Part shown: in pieces, positions 1-5,846 of the stretch
How the letters are laid out: each line of letters begins with the position of its first letter
Numbering within the stretch: position 1 is the stretch's first letter
NCBI GenBank assembly: GCA_029287965.1
Contig: JARFQC010000135.1
Coordinates: 1 to 13,895 of the forward strand
DNA length: 13,895 nucleotides
From: Arenicellales bacterium
GTDB taxonomy: Bacteria; Pseudomonadota; Gammaproteobacteria; BMS3Bbin11
Direction of reading: 5' to 3'
Notes under the pieces: generated by a model
What the model was told of the DNA's origin: nothing
What the model saw: only the letters and a program-made list of their open reading frames with translations
Database searches by the model: none
Position numbers and translations under genes: made by a program

Positions 1-444
1 GCGACACAGCTCAGTGTTGTAATAGCGGGGGTCTTCAGAGACTTCTTCTCCAGCCCAGCCAGGCAGTTCGGGCTGTTCATCTTCACTGTCGAGTTCTATC
101 TCTGCCACTACCAGCCCGGCGTTGGCACCGGCGAATACATCCAGTTCCCATGTCTTGCCGGCAAAAGGGATGTGGTAGCGGGTCTTCCTGACCGTGTCGG
201 CGCAGAAGTTGTCGAGCAGTTCATGCGCCTCGTCCAGCGGGATGGGGTACTCGTATTCCTTGCGCACAATGCCGAGCGTTGCGGACTTGATGTTTAGGCG
301 GGCCTGTTTGCCTTCAATGCGTATGCGCACGGAGCAGAGTCCGTCGGTAGGCAGGTAGCCCTGCTCGTAGGCCGTGCCATCGTCGGCGTTTTCACGCCAG
401 CTGTCATTGCGGACCAGGTACTTGCGTTCGATTTCTACTGCCAT
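1..444 (-). CDS. CYTH domain / triphosphate tunnel metalloenzyme (partial, C-terminus missing)
   Basis: 148 codons are visible and the C-terminus lies off the left edge. The protein opens MAVEIERKYLV; the EIERK at residues 4-8 is the ExExK signature of the CYTH family, whose acidic residues bind the metal-triphosphate in a beta-barrel tunnel. Later the alternating charged strands typical of the fold appear (SVRIRIEG, ARLNIKSA, KEYEYPIPL, KTWELDVFAG, LVVAEIEL, then EDPRYYN). Short stand-alone members are about 155 residues, so only a few are missing. Characterised bacterial relatives of this short class are inorganic tripolyphosphatases, and adenylate cyclase or thiamine triphosphatase activity occurs elsewhere in the family, so the substrate here is open. 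The start is fixed by the position of ExExK. There is no good Shine-Dalgarno, and the upstream gene ends 17 nt before, so translational coupling is likely. Confidence 0.88.
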   Translation of the reverse strand, partial: MAVEIERKYLVRNDSWRENADDGTAYEQGYLPTDGLCSVRIRIEGKQARLNIKSATLGIVRKEYEYPIPLDEAHELLDNFCADTVRKTRYHIPFAGKTWELDVFAGANAGLVVAEIELDSEDEQPELPGWAGEEVSEDPRYYNTELCR

Positions 445-461
445 GGGGAAATGCGGATGAG

Positions 462-1028
462 TCAGGTGCCTTTCGGAAAGACCTGGATGATGTTGATCGT
501 ACCGTTTTTGAACGCGAAGCCTATGCCCTTGCGCGAGAAACGAATGGTGTTTTTCTTTACCGTGCCGTTACCGTAGATGATCTGCAGTTGCGACTGCGAC
601 ATGCCGAAGCGGGCACCTGCATAGGTCGAGTAGGAAGAACTGAGGTCGCCTTCAAATACGATCTGCTCGACACCTCGCTTGGTGACGATGACCAGCATTT
701 CCGTGTTGCTGTCGATACGGTAGTAAAGCTTGCGGCTGCCGCCGAACAGGCTGGCGCGATTGGATTTATGCGGTTGCCCAATCTGCTCGATAAGATCGTT
801 CAGTGACTGCCCGAGATGGACCTTCTTGAGACCGTAACCCTCGGTGATGAAGATATCGCTTTCGAGGTAGCGGAGTACTTTTCCCCTGATGTCTTCGCTG
901 GCTTCGGTGGGCGGTGGCAGGGCGGTGTCGGTGCTGCGGTTTGCCGGACTCTGGGCAATGGATTGTGTGGCCGGCAGCGTCAGCAGACCAAGGCTGACGA
1001 GTAGGGTTGTTATACTTTTATTTCTCAA
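462..1028 (-). CDS. Secreted protein of unknown function with two BamE-like repeats
   Basis: 188 residues. The N-terminus has a basic start (RNK), a hydrophobic core to about residue 20 and a plausible signal peptidase site after SIA (residue 25), so export to the periplasm is expected. A Pro/Ser/Thr-rich linker (26-45) follows. Two stretches, residues 70-86 (VHLGQSLNDLIEQIGQP) and 139-155 (ARFGMSQSQLQIIYGNG), have the Gly-x-Ser-x-x-x-L...G pattern seen in BamE/SmpA-type small periplasmic domains, each followed by beta-strand-like sequence. That resemblance is my inference; I do not recognise a named family. The start codon is TTG, preceded six bases upstream by GGGGAG, and no in-frame ATG fits the signal peptide. 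It lies just upstream of the CYTH gene on the same strand and probably shares its transcript. Confidence 0.75.
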   Translation of the reverse strand: MRNKSITTLLVSLGLLTLPATQSIAQSPANRSTDTALPPPTEASEDIRGKVLRYLESDIFITEGYGLKKVHLGQSLNDLIEQIGQPHKSNRASLFGGSRKLYYRIDSNTEMLVIVTKRGVEQIVFEGDLSSSYSTYAGARFGMSQSQLQIIYGNGTVKKNTIRFSRKGIGFAFKNGTINIIQVFPKGT

Positions 1029-1034
1029 ATGAGA

Positions 1035-1040
1035 CTCCCC
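1035..1040 (-). promoter_or_regulatory. Ribosome-binding site selecting a TTG start
   Basis: GGGGAG on the minus strand lies six bases before the TTG at 1028-1026. It is the only strong Shine-Dalgarno in the region and supports TTG as the true start of the secreted protein. Confidence 0.7.
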
Positions 1041-1058
1041 TGATTGGTGTGCGCACGC

Positions 1059-1086
1059 AGTGTAGCAAATGTTTTCGCTCTGTGGA
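1059..1086 (-). promoter_or_regulatory. Candidate sigma-70 promoter for the secreted protein/CYTH pair
   Basis: On the minus strand, TCCACA (1086-1081, 4/6 to TTGACA) and TACACT (1064-1059, 4/6 to TATAAT) are separated by 16 bases. Transcription would start near 1052, giving a leader of about 25 nt that holds the GGGGAG ribosome-binding site. The match is moderate and unsupported by other evidence. Confidence 0.4.
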
Positions 1087-1117
1087 TGAGAAATCGTCGA
1101 TCGGCTAGTATCTTCTG

Positions 1118-1873
1118 ATGGATGATATGAATGATGACCGACTGATGCGCTACAAACGGCATCTGATGCTGCCGCAGCTGGACATGGCAGGCCAGCAGAA
1201 GCTGCTTGATTCGAAGGTGCTGGTCATCGGTGCTGGCGGGCTGGGTTCACCGGTACTGCTCTATCTCGCCGCAGCGGGAATCGGTTATCTGACGTTTTAC
1301 GATCCCGATACGGTGGAGGTTTCGAATCTGCAGCGGCAGGTGCTGCATGACAGCGGTCAGCTGGGCAGGGCGAAGTCGGATTCTGCCCGTGAGCGGTTAA
1401 ATGCGATCAATCCCGACGTCCATCTCACTGCAGTTGCCGAACCCCTCGAAGGTGACGCGCTGACCGTACAGGTAGCGGCCGCCGACCTGGTGGTCGACTG
1501 CTCGGATAACTTTACCACCCGCTTTGCCGTCAACCGGGCCTGCGTCGCACAATCGCGACCGCTGGTATCGGGTGCAGTGATCCGCATGGAGGGCCAGGTG
1601 TCGGTATTCAAGGGACATCTCGACGATGCGCCCTGTTATCGCTGTCTGTACCGGGAAGACGAGTACAACGATGAGACCTGCACCAGCAGCGGTGTGCTGG
1701 GGCCTGTCGTCGGCATCATCGGCAGCATCCAGGCAACGGAAGCGATCAAGCTGCTGGCGGGAATAGGCACCGATCTGTGCGGCAGACTGCTGCTGCTCGA
1801 TGCCGAGGTCATGCGTTTCAACGAAATCAGGTTGAAGAAGGACCCGGCCTGTCCGGTCTGCAGCGCGTCCTGA
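1118..1873 (+). CDS. moeB: MoeB/ThiF-family sulfur-carrier adenylyltransferase
   Basis: 251 residues, the usual length of MoeB/ThiF. Enzymes of this family use ATP to adenylate the C-terminal Gly-Gly of a sulfur-carrier protein (MoaD for molybdopterin, ThiS for thiamine). Visible features: the family opening RYKRHLMLPQ (11-20), the nucleotide loop GAGGLG (38-43), SNLQRQ (69-74), DCSDNFTTR (127-135), RMEGQ (156-160), a conserved cysteine at 188 (ETCTSSG), and two zinc CxxC pairs at 173/176 and 245/248. Sequence similarity fits MoeB slightly better than ThiF, but no moaD, moeA or thiS is in view, so the partner cannot be assigned. ATGs at 1118 and 1127 are both possible starts; neither has a strong ribosome-binding site. 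It converges on slmA with 26 bp between the stops. Confidence 0.93.
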   Translation: MDDMNDDRLMRYKRHLMLPQLDMAGQQKLLDSKVLVIGAGGLGSPVLLYLAAAGIGYLTFYDPDTVEVSNLQRQVLHDSGQLGRAKSDSARERLNAINPDVHLTAVAEPLEGDALTVQVAAADLVVDCSDNFTTRFAVNRACVAQSRPLVSGAVIRMEGQVSVFKGHLDDAPCYRCLYREDEYNDETCTSSGVLGPVVGIIGSIQATEAIKLLAGIGTDLCGRLLLLDAEVMRFNEIRLKKDPACPVCSAS

Positions 1874-1899
1874 TTAACGATTCAGCCCAGCCTGGCGGC

Positions 1900-2535
1900 T
1901 CAGGCCCGGTGTTCAACCTGCGGCTGCGTATCGAGTTGTGAGCGGTCCAGGTTGCCGAACAGCGGTGTCGCGACAAAATCCCAGTGTGTTGCCCAGTCCT
2001 GGGATGGCTTGACCTGGAACTGGCTGGCCACGTACTGGCTGATTCTGCCCGTGGCCATTGTCATCAGTAATCGTGCACTGTCCTGTGCCGACATCGGGCG
2101 GCGGCCGTGGAACATGGCCTCGCGAAAGACCTGCTTGAGCTGGGTCTCGAGGCTGGTGGAGATGCGCCGGGCGCGGCGTTTCAGTTCGGCATCCTCGCTG
2201 GCCAGTGCGTCACCGGTAAGGATCCGGCACAGGCCGGGATTCTGTTCGGCAAAGCCCAGGTACAAATTGAGAATCTTGCCGCAGCGCAGCTCAGCATCCT
2301 GCTGCTCGCTCAGTATGCGCTTGGTGTGACTGAACAGGGATTCCTCGATGAACTCGATGAGGGCGCGGAACATGCGTCCCTTGCTGGGGAAGTGTTTATA
2401 CAGGGCCGCTTCGGATACACCGACTTCACGTGCCAGCGCAGCGGTGCGCACGGGGCCGGCATCGATATCTTCCAGCATGACGGCGAGCGTATGCAGGATC
2501 TCGTTGGCGCGATCGGGGTGGCGGGTTCTGGTCAC
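1900..2535 (-). CDS. slmA: SlmA nucleoid occlusion factor (TetR-type)
   Basis: 211 residues. SlmA is a TetR-fold DNA-binding protein that, when bound to its chromosomal sites, disrupts FtsZ assembly over the nucleoid. The N-terminal helix-turn-helix region is about residues 30-52 (RTAALAREVGVSEAALYKHF), followed by FPSKGRMFRALIEFIEESL (49-67) and NPGLCRILTGDAL (about 98-110), all close to E. coli SlmA. The ligand-type C-terminal domain is present; the tail beyond about residue 190 is longer than in E. coli. The start is GTG at 2535: an in-frame TAA lies four codons upstream and the next Met is residue 20, inside the conserved domain. No good Shine-Dalgarno is visible. In other gammaproteobacteria slmA sits near dut/coaBC, which are not in this window. 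Confidence 0.93.
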   Translation of the reverse strand: MTRTRHPDRANEILHTLAVMLEDIDAGPVRTAALAREVGVSEAALYKHFPSKGRMFRALIEFIEESLFSHTKRILSEQQDAELRCGKILNLYLGFAEQNPGLCRILTGDALASEDAELKRRARRISTSLETQLKQVFREAMFHGRRPMSAQDSARLLMTMATGRISQYVASQFQVKPSQDWATHWDFVATPLFGNLDRSQLDTQPQVEHRA

Positions 2536-2590
2536 TTGAGTGTATTACGCATCGGCGAAAAAAATATTTCCTGAATCATGCACTGAATAG

Positions 2591-2618
2591 ATGACTAACG
2601 CTATTTATCTGGTATTCT
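2591..2618 (+). promoter_or_regulatory. Candidate sigma-70 promoter for macrodomain/phoH genes
   Basis: ATGACT (2591-2596) and TATTCT (2613-2618) each match the sigma-70 consensus at 4/6 with a 16-bp spacer, in the AT-rich gap between divergent slmA and the macrodomain gene. A start near 2625 would give a leader of about 18 nt. Prediction from sequence only. Confidence 0.4.
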
Positions 2619-2642
2619 AATCTGCATGATGAGCGTGTGTAC

Positions 2643-3134
2643 ATGATTGAAGTCGTCAGGGCGGATATCACTCAGCTGAAGCTCGACGCAATCGTCAATG
2701 CTGCCAACAACAGCCTGCTCGGTGGAGGAGGTGTTGACGGCGCCATCCACTCCGCAGCCGGTCCACAGCTCCTGGAAGCCTGCCGCAAGCTCGACGGCTG
2801 TCCAACCGGCGAAGCCCGCCTGACTCCCGGATTCAATCTGCCCGCCGCCTGGGTCATTCATACCGTCGGACCGGTCTGGCACGGCGGAGATAGCGATGAG
2901 GCATCACAGCTGCGCAACTGCTATATCAATTCTCTCGACCTGGCGCGCGACAAGGGGCTTCGCAGTATCGCGTTTCCCTGCATCAGTACCGGCGTCTACG
3001 GCTACCCCAGGCGCCAGGCAGCAGTCATCGCAGTGGCGGCGATGCGCGAATACGAAAATCAATTCGACAAAATCATCTGCTGTTGCTTCAGCGACAGCGA
3101 TGTGTGGATATACCAGAAAGTCATGGCATCGTAA
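2643..3134 (+). CDS. YmdB-type macrodomain protein (O-acetyl-ADP-ribose deacetylase)
   Basis: 163 residues from ATG 2643. It is a single macrodomain spanning the whole protein, very close to E. coli YmdB: NAAN (19-22) and GGGGVDGAIH (27-36) in the ADP-ribose pocket, CPTGEA (53-58), VIHTVGPVW (71-79) and STGVYGYP (115-122). Members hydrolyse O-acetyl-ADP-ribose or remove ADP-ribose from acidic residues; E. coli YmdB also inhibits RNase III. A GTG at 2637 is in frame, but the GATGAG sequence (2628-2633) lies only three bases from it and nine from the ATG, so ATG 2643 is preferred. It is 23 bp upstream of the PIN-PhoH gene on the same strand and probably co-transcribed. An unusual CCC run (residues 146-148) lies near the C-terminus. 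Confidence 0.9.
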   Translation: MIEVVRADITQLKLDAIVNAANNSLLGGGGVDGAIHSAAGPQLLEACRKLDGCPTGEARLTPGFNLPAAWVIHTVGPVWHGGDSDEASQLRNCYINSLDLARDKGLRSIAFPCISTGVYGYPRRQAAVIAVAAMREYENQFDKIICCCFSDSDVWIYQKVMAS

Positions 3135-3157
3135 CGCATGACCGTTAGGGTATATCA

Positions 3158-4588
3158 ATGACGACAACAGCAACGGAGACTCATATGGGTGAACCACAGG
3201 CAGCAGTCGCTAGTATAGATGAACGCCCGGTCTACTATATCCTCGATACCAATGTCCTGATCCACGACCCGAACGCCCTGTTAAATTTCGAAGAACATAA
3301 TGTCGTCATCCCCATGACGGTGCTGGAAGAGCTGGATAACCTGAAGAGTGGCCGCAACGCGCTGGCCGCCGACTGCAGACAGGCGATACGCGCCATCGAC
3401 GATATCCTCGGTCATGCTTCACCGGAGGAGATCGAGGACGGCATCCCCATCAGGCGCGGAGAGAAATCCCCCCCCCAGGGCAGCCTGTCGATCCTGATGA
3501 CGCAGGCGCCGGACAACCTGGCCGTTCTGCCTACCCATCTGAATGACAACAAGATCATCAACGACATCGCACTGCTGAAAAAGCATTTCCCGGAAAACCG
3601 CACCGTGCTGGTCACCAAGGACATCAACATGCGCCTCAAGGCCAGGGGCTGCGGGCTTGAGTCGGAGGACTACCAGAACGACCAGCTGGTATCGGACATC
3701 GGTCTGCTCAACGAAGGCTACATCGAATTCCAGGGCAGCTTCTGGGACCAGGTCGACAAGGTTAAGGCAGAAAAGAAGGACGGTTATAACTACTACCAGG
3801 TGCCGCGCAGCGGGCCGCTCAAGGATATCTGCACCAACCAGTACCTGCTCGACGAAGAAGGCTTTACCGCGCGTGTTGTCGAAGTGCAGGACGATACATT
3901 GTTTCTCAAGCACCTCGACCATCATCGCCTGATGGAGCAGGAGGCCTGGGGACTGCATCCGCGGGATATTTACCAGGCCCTGGCCCTCGACCTATTGATG
4001 GACCCCGATATCCACCTCGTCAGCCTGTCGGGTTCAGCCGGGTCCGGCAAGACCATACTTGCCCTCGCCGCGGCGATAGAGATGACGGCATCGACGCGCC
4101 AGTACCGGCGCATAATTGCAACCCGCAGCACCCAGGGACTGGATGAAGACATCGGTTTTCTGCCCGGCACCGAACAGGAAAAGATGGAACCCTGGCTGGG
4201 CGCGATTACGGACAATCTCGAAGCGCTGCATTACGACGATGAAGACAGCGAAAGCAGCATCGACTACCTGCTGAAGAAGGTGCCGCTGCATTTCAAGTCA
4301 TTGAATTACATCCGCGGCAGGAGCTTCCAGCATAGCCTGATCCTGATCGACGAATCGCAGAACCTGACGCCGCATCAGATCAAGACCATAGTCACCCGTG
4401 CAGGCAAGGGATCCAAGGTGATCTGCCTGGGCAACCTGTCGCAGATCGATACCCCTTACCTGAGTGCGACGAGTTCCGGCCTGACTTACCTGACAGAACG
4501 TTTCAAGGGTTTCGTCCACGGCGGTAACATCATGCTGCAGGGGGTGCCGCGTTCTTTGCTGGCAGAGTACGCCGAGGCTAACCTCTAG
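3158..4588 (+). CDS. PIN-PhoH family protein (PhoH2-like RNase/ATPase)
   Basis: 476 residues from ATG 3158. The N-terminal PIN domain (about 26-165) has YYILDTNVLIHDP (D30), EELD (57-60), a conserved ND pair (135-136) and VTKDINMRLKA (D155), the expected acidic nuclease residues. After a middle beta-rich segment comes a PhoH ATPase domain (about 265-475): Walker A GSAGSGKT (292-299), Walker B LILIDES (394-400), LGNLSQIDTPYL (424-435). Characterised PhoH2 proteins are sequence-specific RNA helicases and ribonucleases; activity here is inferred. The ATG at 3185 has a better ribosome-binding site (GGAG at 3175-3178), so the first nine residues may not be translated. The stop TAG is formed at the junction with a small mobile element at 4588, but the protein ends at the family's usual place (RSLLAEYAEANL), so it is not obviously truncated. 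Confidence 0.92.
   Translation: MTTTATETHMGEPQAAVASIDERPVYYILDTNVLIHDPNALLNFEEHNVVIPMTVLEELDNLKSGRNALAADCRQAIRAIDDILGHASPEEIEDGIPIRRGEKSPPQGSLSILMTQAPDNLAVLPTHLNDNKIINDIALLKKHFPENRTVLVTKDINMRLKARGCGLESEDYQNDQLVSDIGLLNEGYIEFQGSFWDQVDKVKAEKKDGYNYYQVPRSGPLKDICTNQYLLDEEGFTARVVEVQDDTLFLKHLDHHRLMEQEAWGLHPRDIYQALALDLLMDPDIHLVSLSGSAGSGKTILALAAAIEMTASTRQYRRIIATRSTQGLDEDIGFLPGTEQEKMEPWLGAITDNLEALHYDDEDSESSIDYLLKKVPLHFKSLNYIRGRSFQHSLILIDESQNLTPHQIKTIVTRAGKGSKVICLGNLSQIDTPYLSATSSGLTYLTERFKGFVHGGNIMLQGVPRSLLAEYAEANL
3175..3178 (+). promoter_or_regulatory. Ribosome-binding site supporting alternative PIN-PhoH start
   Basis: GGAG lies six bases before ATG 3185. The upstream ATG at 3158 has only AGGG (3147-3150) seven bases before it. 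Since the conserved PIN domain starts about 16 residues after 3185, this site suggests 3185 as a start at least as likely as 3158. Confidence 0.5.
3468..3476 (+). repeat. Nine-base C homopolymer inside the PIN-PhoH gene
   Basis: Nine consecutive C bases encode part of Ser-Pro-Pro-Gln (residues 104-107), in the PIN domain before the D155 motif. The frame is open at this length. Loss or gain of one base would cut the protein short before the ATPase domain, so this is a possible slippage site or a place to suspect sequencing error. Confidence 0.9.
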
Positions 4589-4631
4589 GGAACATCTGAA
4601 TAAGTCGCTTTACGACTCATCCAGATATTCC
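4589..4631. repeat. Long imperfect hairpin at left end of the MITE-like element
   Basis: Arms 4589-4607 and 4613-4631 around a five-base loop (4608-4612) pair at 16 of 19 positions. The three mismatches (4602/4618, 4599/4621, 4593/4627) are A-C or C-A as read on the plus strand, which become U-G or G-U wobbles in minus-strand RNA, so a minus-strand transcript would fold into an unbroken 19-bp stem. It lies directly behind the PIN-PhoH stop codon and may act on that mRNA's 3' end. No T-run follows, so it is not a standard intrinsic terminator. Confidence 0.7.
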
Positions 4632-4645
4632 TGCGAGTTTATCTA

Positions 4646-4704
4646 CGGGGGAAGAGCTGTTAGTTCAATGGCTTACGGGTCACATCTTAAAGACCCTTCC
4701 CCCG
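4646..4704. repeat. Perfect inverted repeat inside the MITE-like element
   Basis: CGGGGGAAG (4646-4654) is the exact reverse complement of CTTCCCCCG (4696-4704). Between them GGGTC (4677-4681) pairs with GACCC (4692-4696). Together they can form a second structured arm in RNA or single-stranded DNA. Confidence 0.7.
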
Positions 4705-4836
4705 AACCCCCATCCCATGGACTTGCTCAGAGGTTCCCTAACACAGCCGTTTCACACTCAGGCTGCGGTAATAGTTCACATCGCCCGCCCATCGGCGGCG
4801 CTATCGTTTCAGGCATCTCAACAATAACTGCACCCC

Positions 4837-4843
4837 AAGGGAG
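4837..4843 (+). promoter_or_regulatory. Ribosome-binding site of the small membrane protein
   Basis: AAGGGAG lies seven bases before ATG 4851. It decides the start against an in-frame ATG at 4668 that lies inside the MITE-like element and would add 61 low-complexity residues. A small GC hairpin (4785-4789 with 4794-4798) lies in the leader. Confidence 0.8.
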
Positions 4844-4850
4844 CCCTGCG

Positions 4851-5117
4851 ATGCCTGCAATCCGGAAATTCATGCAAGAGTGTCTGCTGACCGAACGCCG
4901 ACTGTTTCAACTCATCATTTACCTGTCCGTGATCAGCCTGGTCAGCCTGCTGATCACATCGGCCATGGTTTTCCTGGATGAGCAGCTGTCCATATCATGG
5001 TTGTCGCTGCTGGTCGTGTTTCACATCACCGGACTGGGGGCTGTTGGTTTCCTGTCCGTGCTGCTTGCGTGCGCGACAAAATGGACCCGCACTCGTGACA
5101 CGGGACACCCCGGTTAA
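4851..5117 (+). CDS. Small two-TM membrane protein, unknown function
   Basis: 88 residues from ATG 4851, chosen for its strong AAGGGAG ribosome-binding site. A short basic/acidic N-terminus (1-18, including ECLLTERR) is followed by a hydrophobic segment at about 19-42, a short loop DEQLS (43-47) and a second hydrophobic segment at about 49-75. The polar tail (KWTRTRDTGHPG) is positively charged, so both ends are probably cytoplasmic. I do not recognise a family. It lies downstream of the MITE-like element and converges on the DUF938 gene, sharing stop-codon bases with it. It could be carried on the PIN-PhoH transcript or have its own promoter; none is clear. Confidence 0.65.
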   Translation: MPAIRKFMQECLLTERRLFQLIIYLSVISLVSLLITSAMVFLDEQLSISWLSLLVVFHITGLGAVGFLSVLLACATKWTRTRDTGHPG

Positions 5118-5725
5118 ATCTGCCGTTTCCGCCACCAGATAGAACGATTGTTCGCGGGCATGGCCGCATCCTCCATGAGCTCCAACCCGGCCTGCTGCGC
5201 AAGCCGGTTAACGGCAGCAAAGTCCCTCACACCGCTTGCCGGGTCCCTGGCTTTGAGCCAATCGTCGAAAGACTCGTTGCTTGGCTCCAGCGGCCTGTCC
5301 AGGTATCGATATGGCCCGTAAACATGCAACACACCGCTCGGTGGCAGCTTTTCAGCGGCAATCTCGAACAAACGCTCAGTCCCCTGCCAGGCAACGATAT
5401 GAATGGTATTGACGCATACAATAGCGTCGACTGCCGGTATATCGCTGGCGTCACCAAGCAGGTCCAGCTCAACAGGTGGAGACAGGTTATCCAGGCCCGC
5501 CTCGGCTGACCAGGCAAGAATACTTTCCAGGCAGCCGGGACGATCAGAGGGCGTCCACTGGATATGCGGCAGACCCGCGGCGAAAAACACGGCATGCTGG
5601 CCGGTGCCTGCACCGACCTCAAGCACATGGCTACAACCTGACAATGACGTGCCAAGCTTTTCCAGGATGACCTGGCTGTTGCGCTCACAGGCCGGGGCAT
5701 ACTCTTTTTTATACCTCATTCGCAC
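5114..5725 (-). CDS. DUF938-family SAM-dependent methyltransferase
   Basis: About 203 residues. A class I methyltransferase fold is shown by motif I VLEVGAGTGQHAVFFA (34-49), an acidic pair region WTPSDRP (57-63), and the DUF938 hallmarks VCVNTIHI (about 103-110), HVYGPYRY (about 134-141) and DPASGVRD (about 161-168). The N-terminus KEYAPACERNSQVIL is also typical of DUF938/METTL26 proteins. The substrate of this family is not established. Start choices are GTG 5725 or ATG 5719; both have only weak ribosome-binding sites and the shorter form loses nothing conserved. Its stop overlaps that of the convergent small membrane protein. It is divergent from the GGDEF/EAL gene across 121 bp. Confidence 0.88.
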   Translation of the reverse strand: MRMRYKKEYAPACERNSQVILEKLGTSLSGCSHVLEVGAGTGQHAVFFAAGLPHIQWTPSDRPGCLESILAWSAEAGLDNLSPPVELDLLGDASDIPAVDAIVCVNTIHIVAWQGTERLFEIAAEKLPPSGVLHVYGPYRYLDRPLEPSNESFDDWLKARDPASGVRDFAAVNRLAQQAGLELMEDAAMPANNRSIWWRKRQI

Positions 5726-5846
5726 TCATGCTCTTTGTCTACTAAAAATAGAGATTATCCCTCACGTTTCATAAATTTAACCTATACTTTTTTGCGAGGA
5801 TAACCGGTATCAGAAAGTCGGACTTCCCGTCTGGCCTGCCTGATCC
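5726..5846. other. AT-rich divergent intergenic region
   Basis: This gap lies between the divergent DUF938 and GGDEF/EAL genes and is visibly richer in A/T than its surroundings. A -10-like TATACT (5783-5788, 5/6) points toward the GGDEF/EAL gene, but no convincing -35 hexamer lies 16-18 bp upstream, so an activator-dependent promoter is possible. I see no riboswitch or operator palindrome. Confidence 0.35.

Larger units (their letters stand above)
4588..4738 (+). mobile_element. Candidate 151-bp MITE-like element with TA duplication
   Basis: The left end GGGAACATCTGAA (4588-4600) and the inverted right end (4726-4738, reading GGGAACCTCTGAG on the minus strand) match at 11 of 13 positions. 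The dinucleotide TA flanks both sides (4586-4587 and 4739-4740), as expected of a TA-targeting element such as the IS630/mariner type or the neisserial Correia repeats. No transposase gene fits inside. The interior is almost entirely self-complementary: a hairpin at the left end (4589-4631), a perfect 9-bp inverted pair (4646-4654 with 4696-4704) and a nested 5-bp pair (4677-4681 with 4692-4696). The orientation given is arbitrary. No second copy is in this window, so mobility is inferred from structure alone. Confidence 0.62.

Noticed and set aside
1049..1056. GTGCGCAC palindrome as an operator between the secreted-protein gene and moeB
   Set aside because: Eight bases of self-complementarity is expected by chance at this GC, and it matches no operator I know.
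3419..3958. Minus-strand open frame (179 codons) opposite the PIN-PhoH gene
   Set aside because: No start signal or motifs, and it is fully covered by the PIN-PhoH coding region.
4668..4850. 61-residue N-terminal extension of the small membrane protein
   Set aside because: The upstream ATG is inside the MITE-like element, without a ribosome-binding site, and the extension is Pro/Ser-rich low-complexity sequence.
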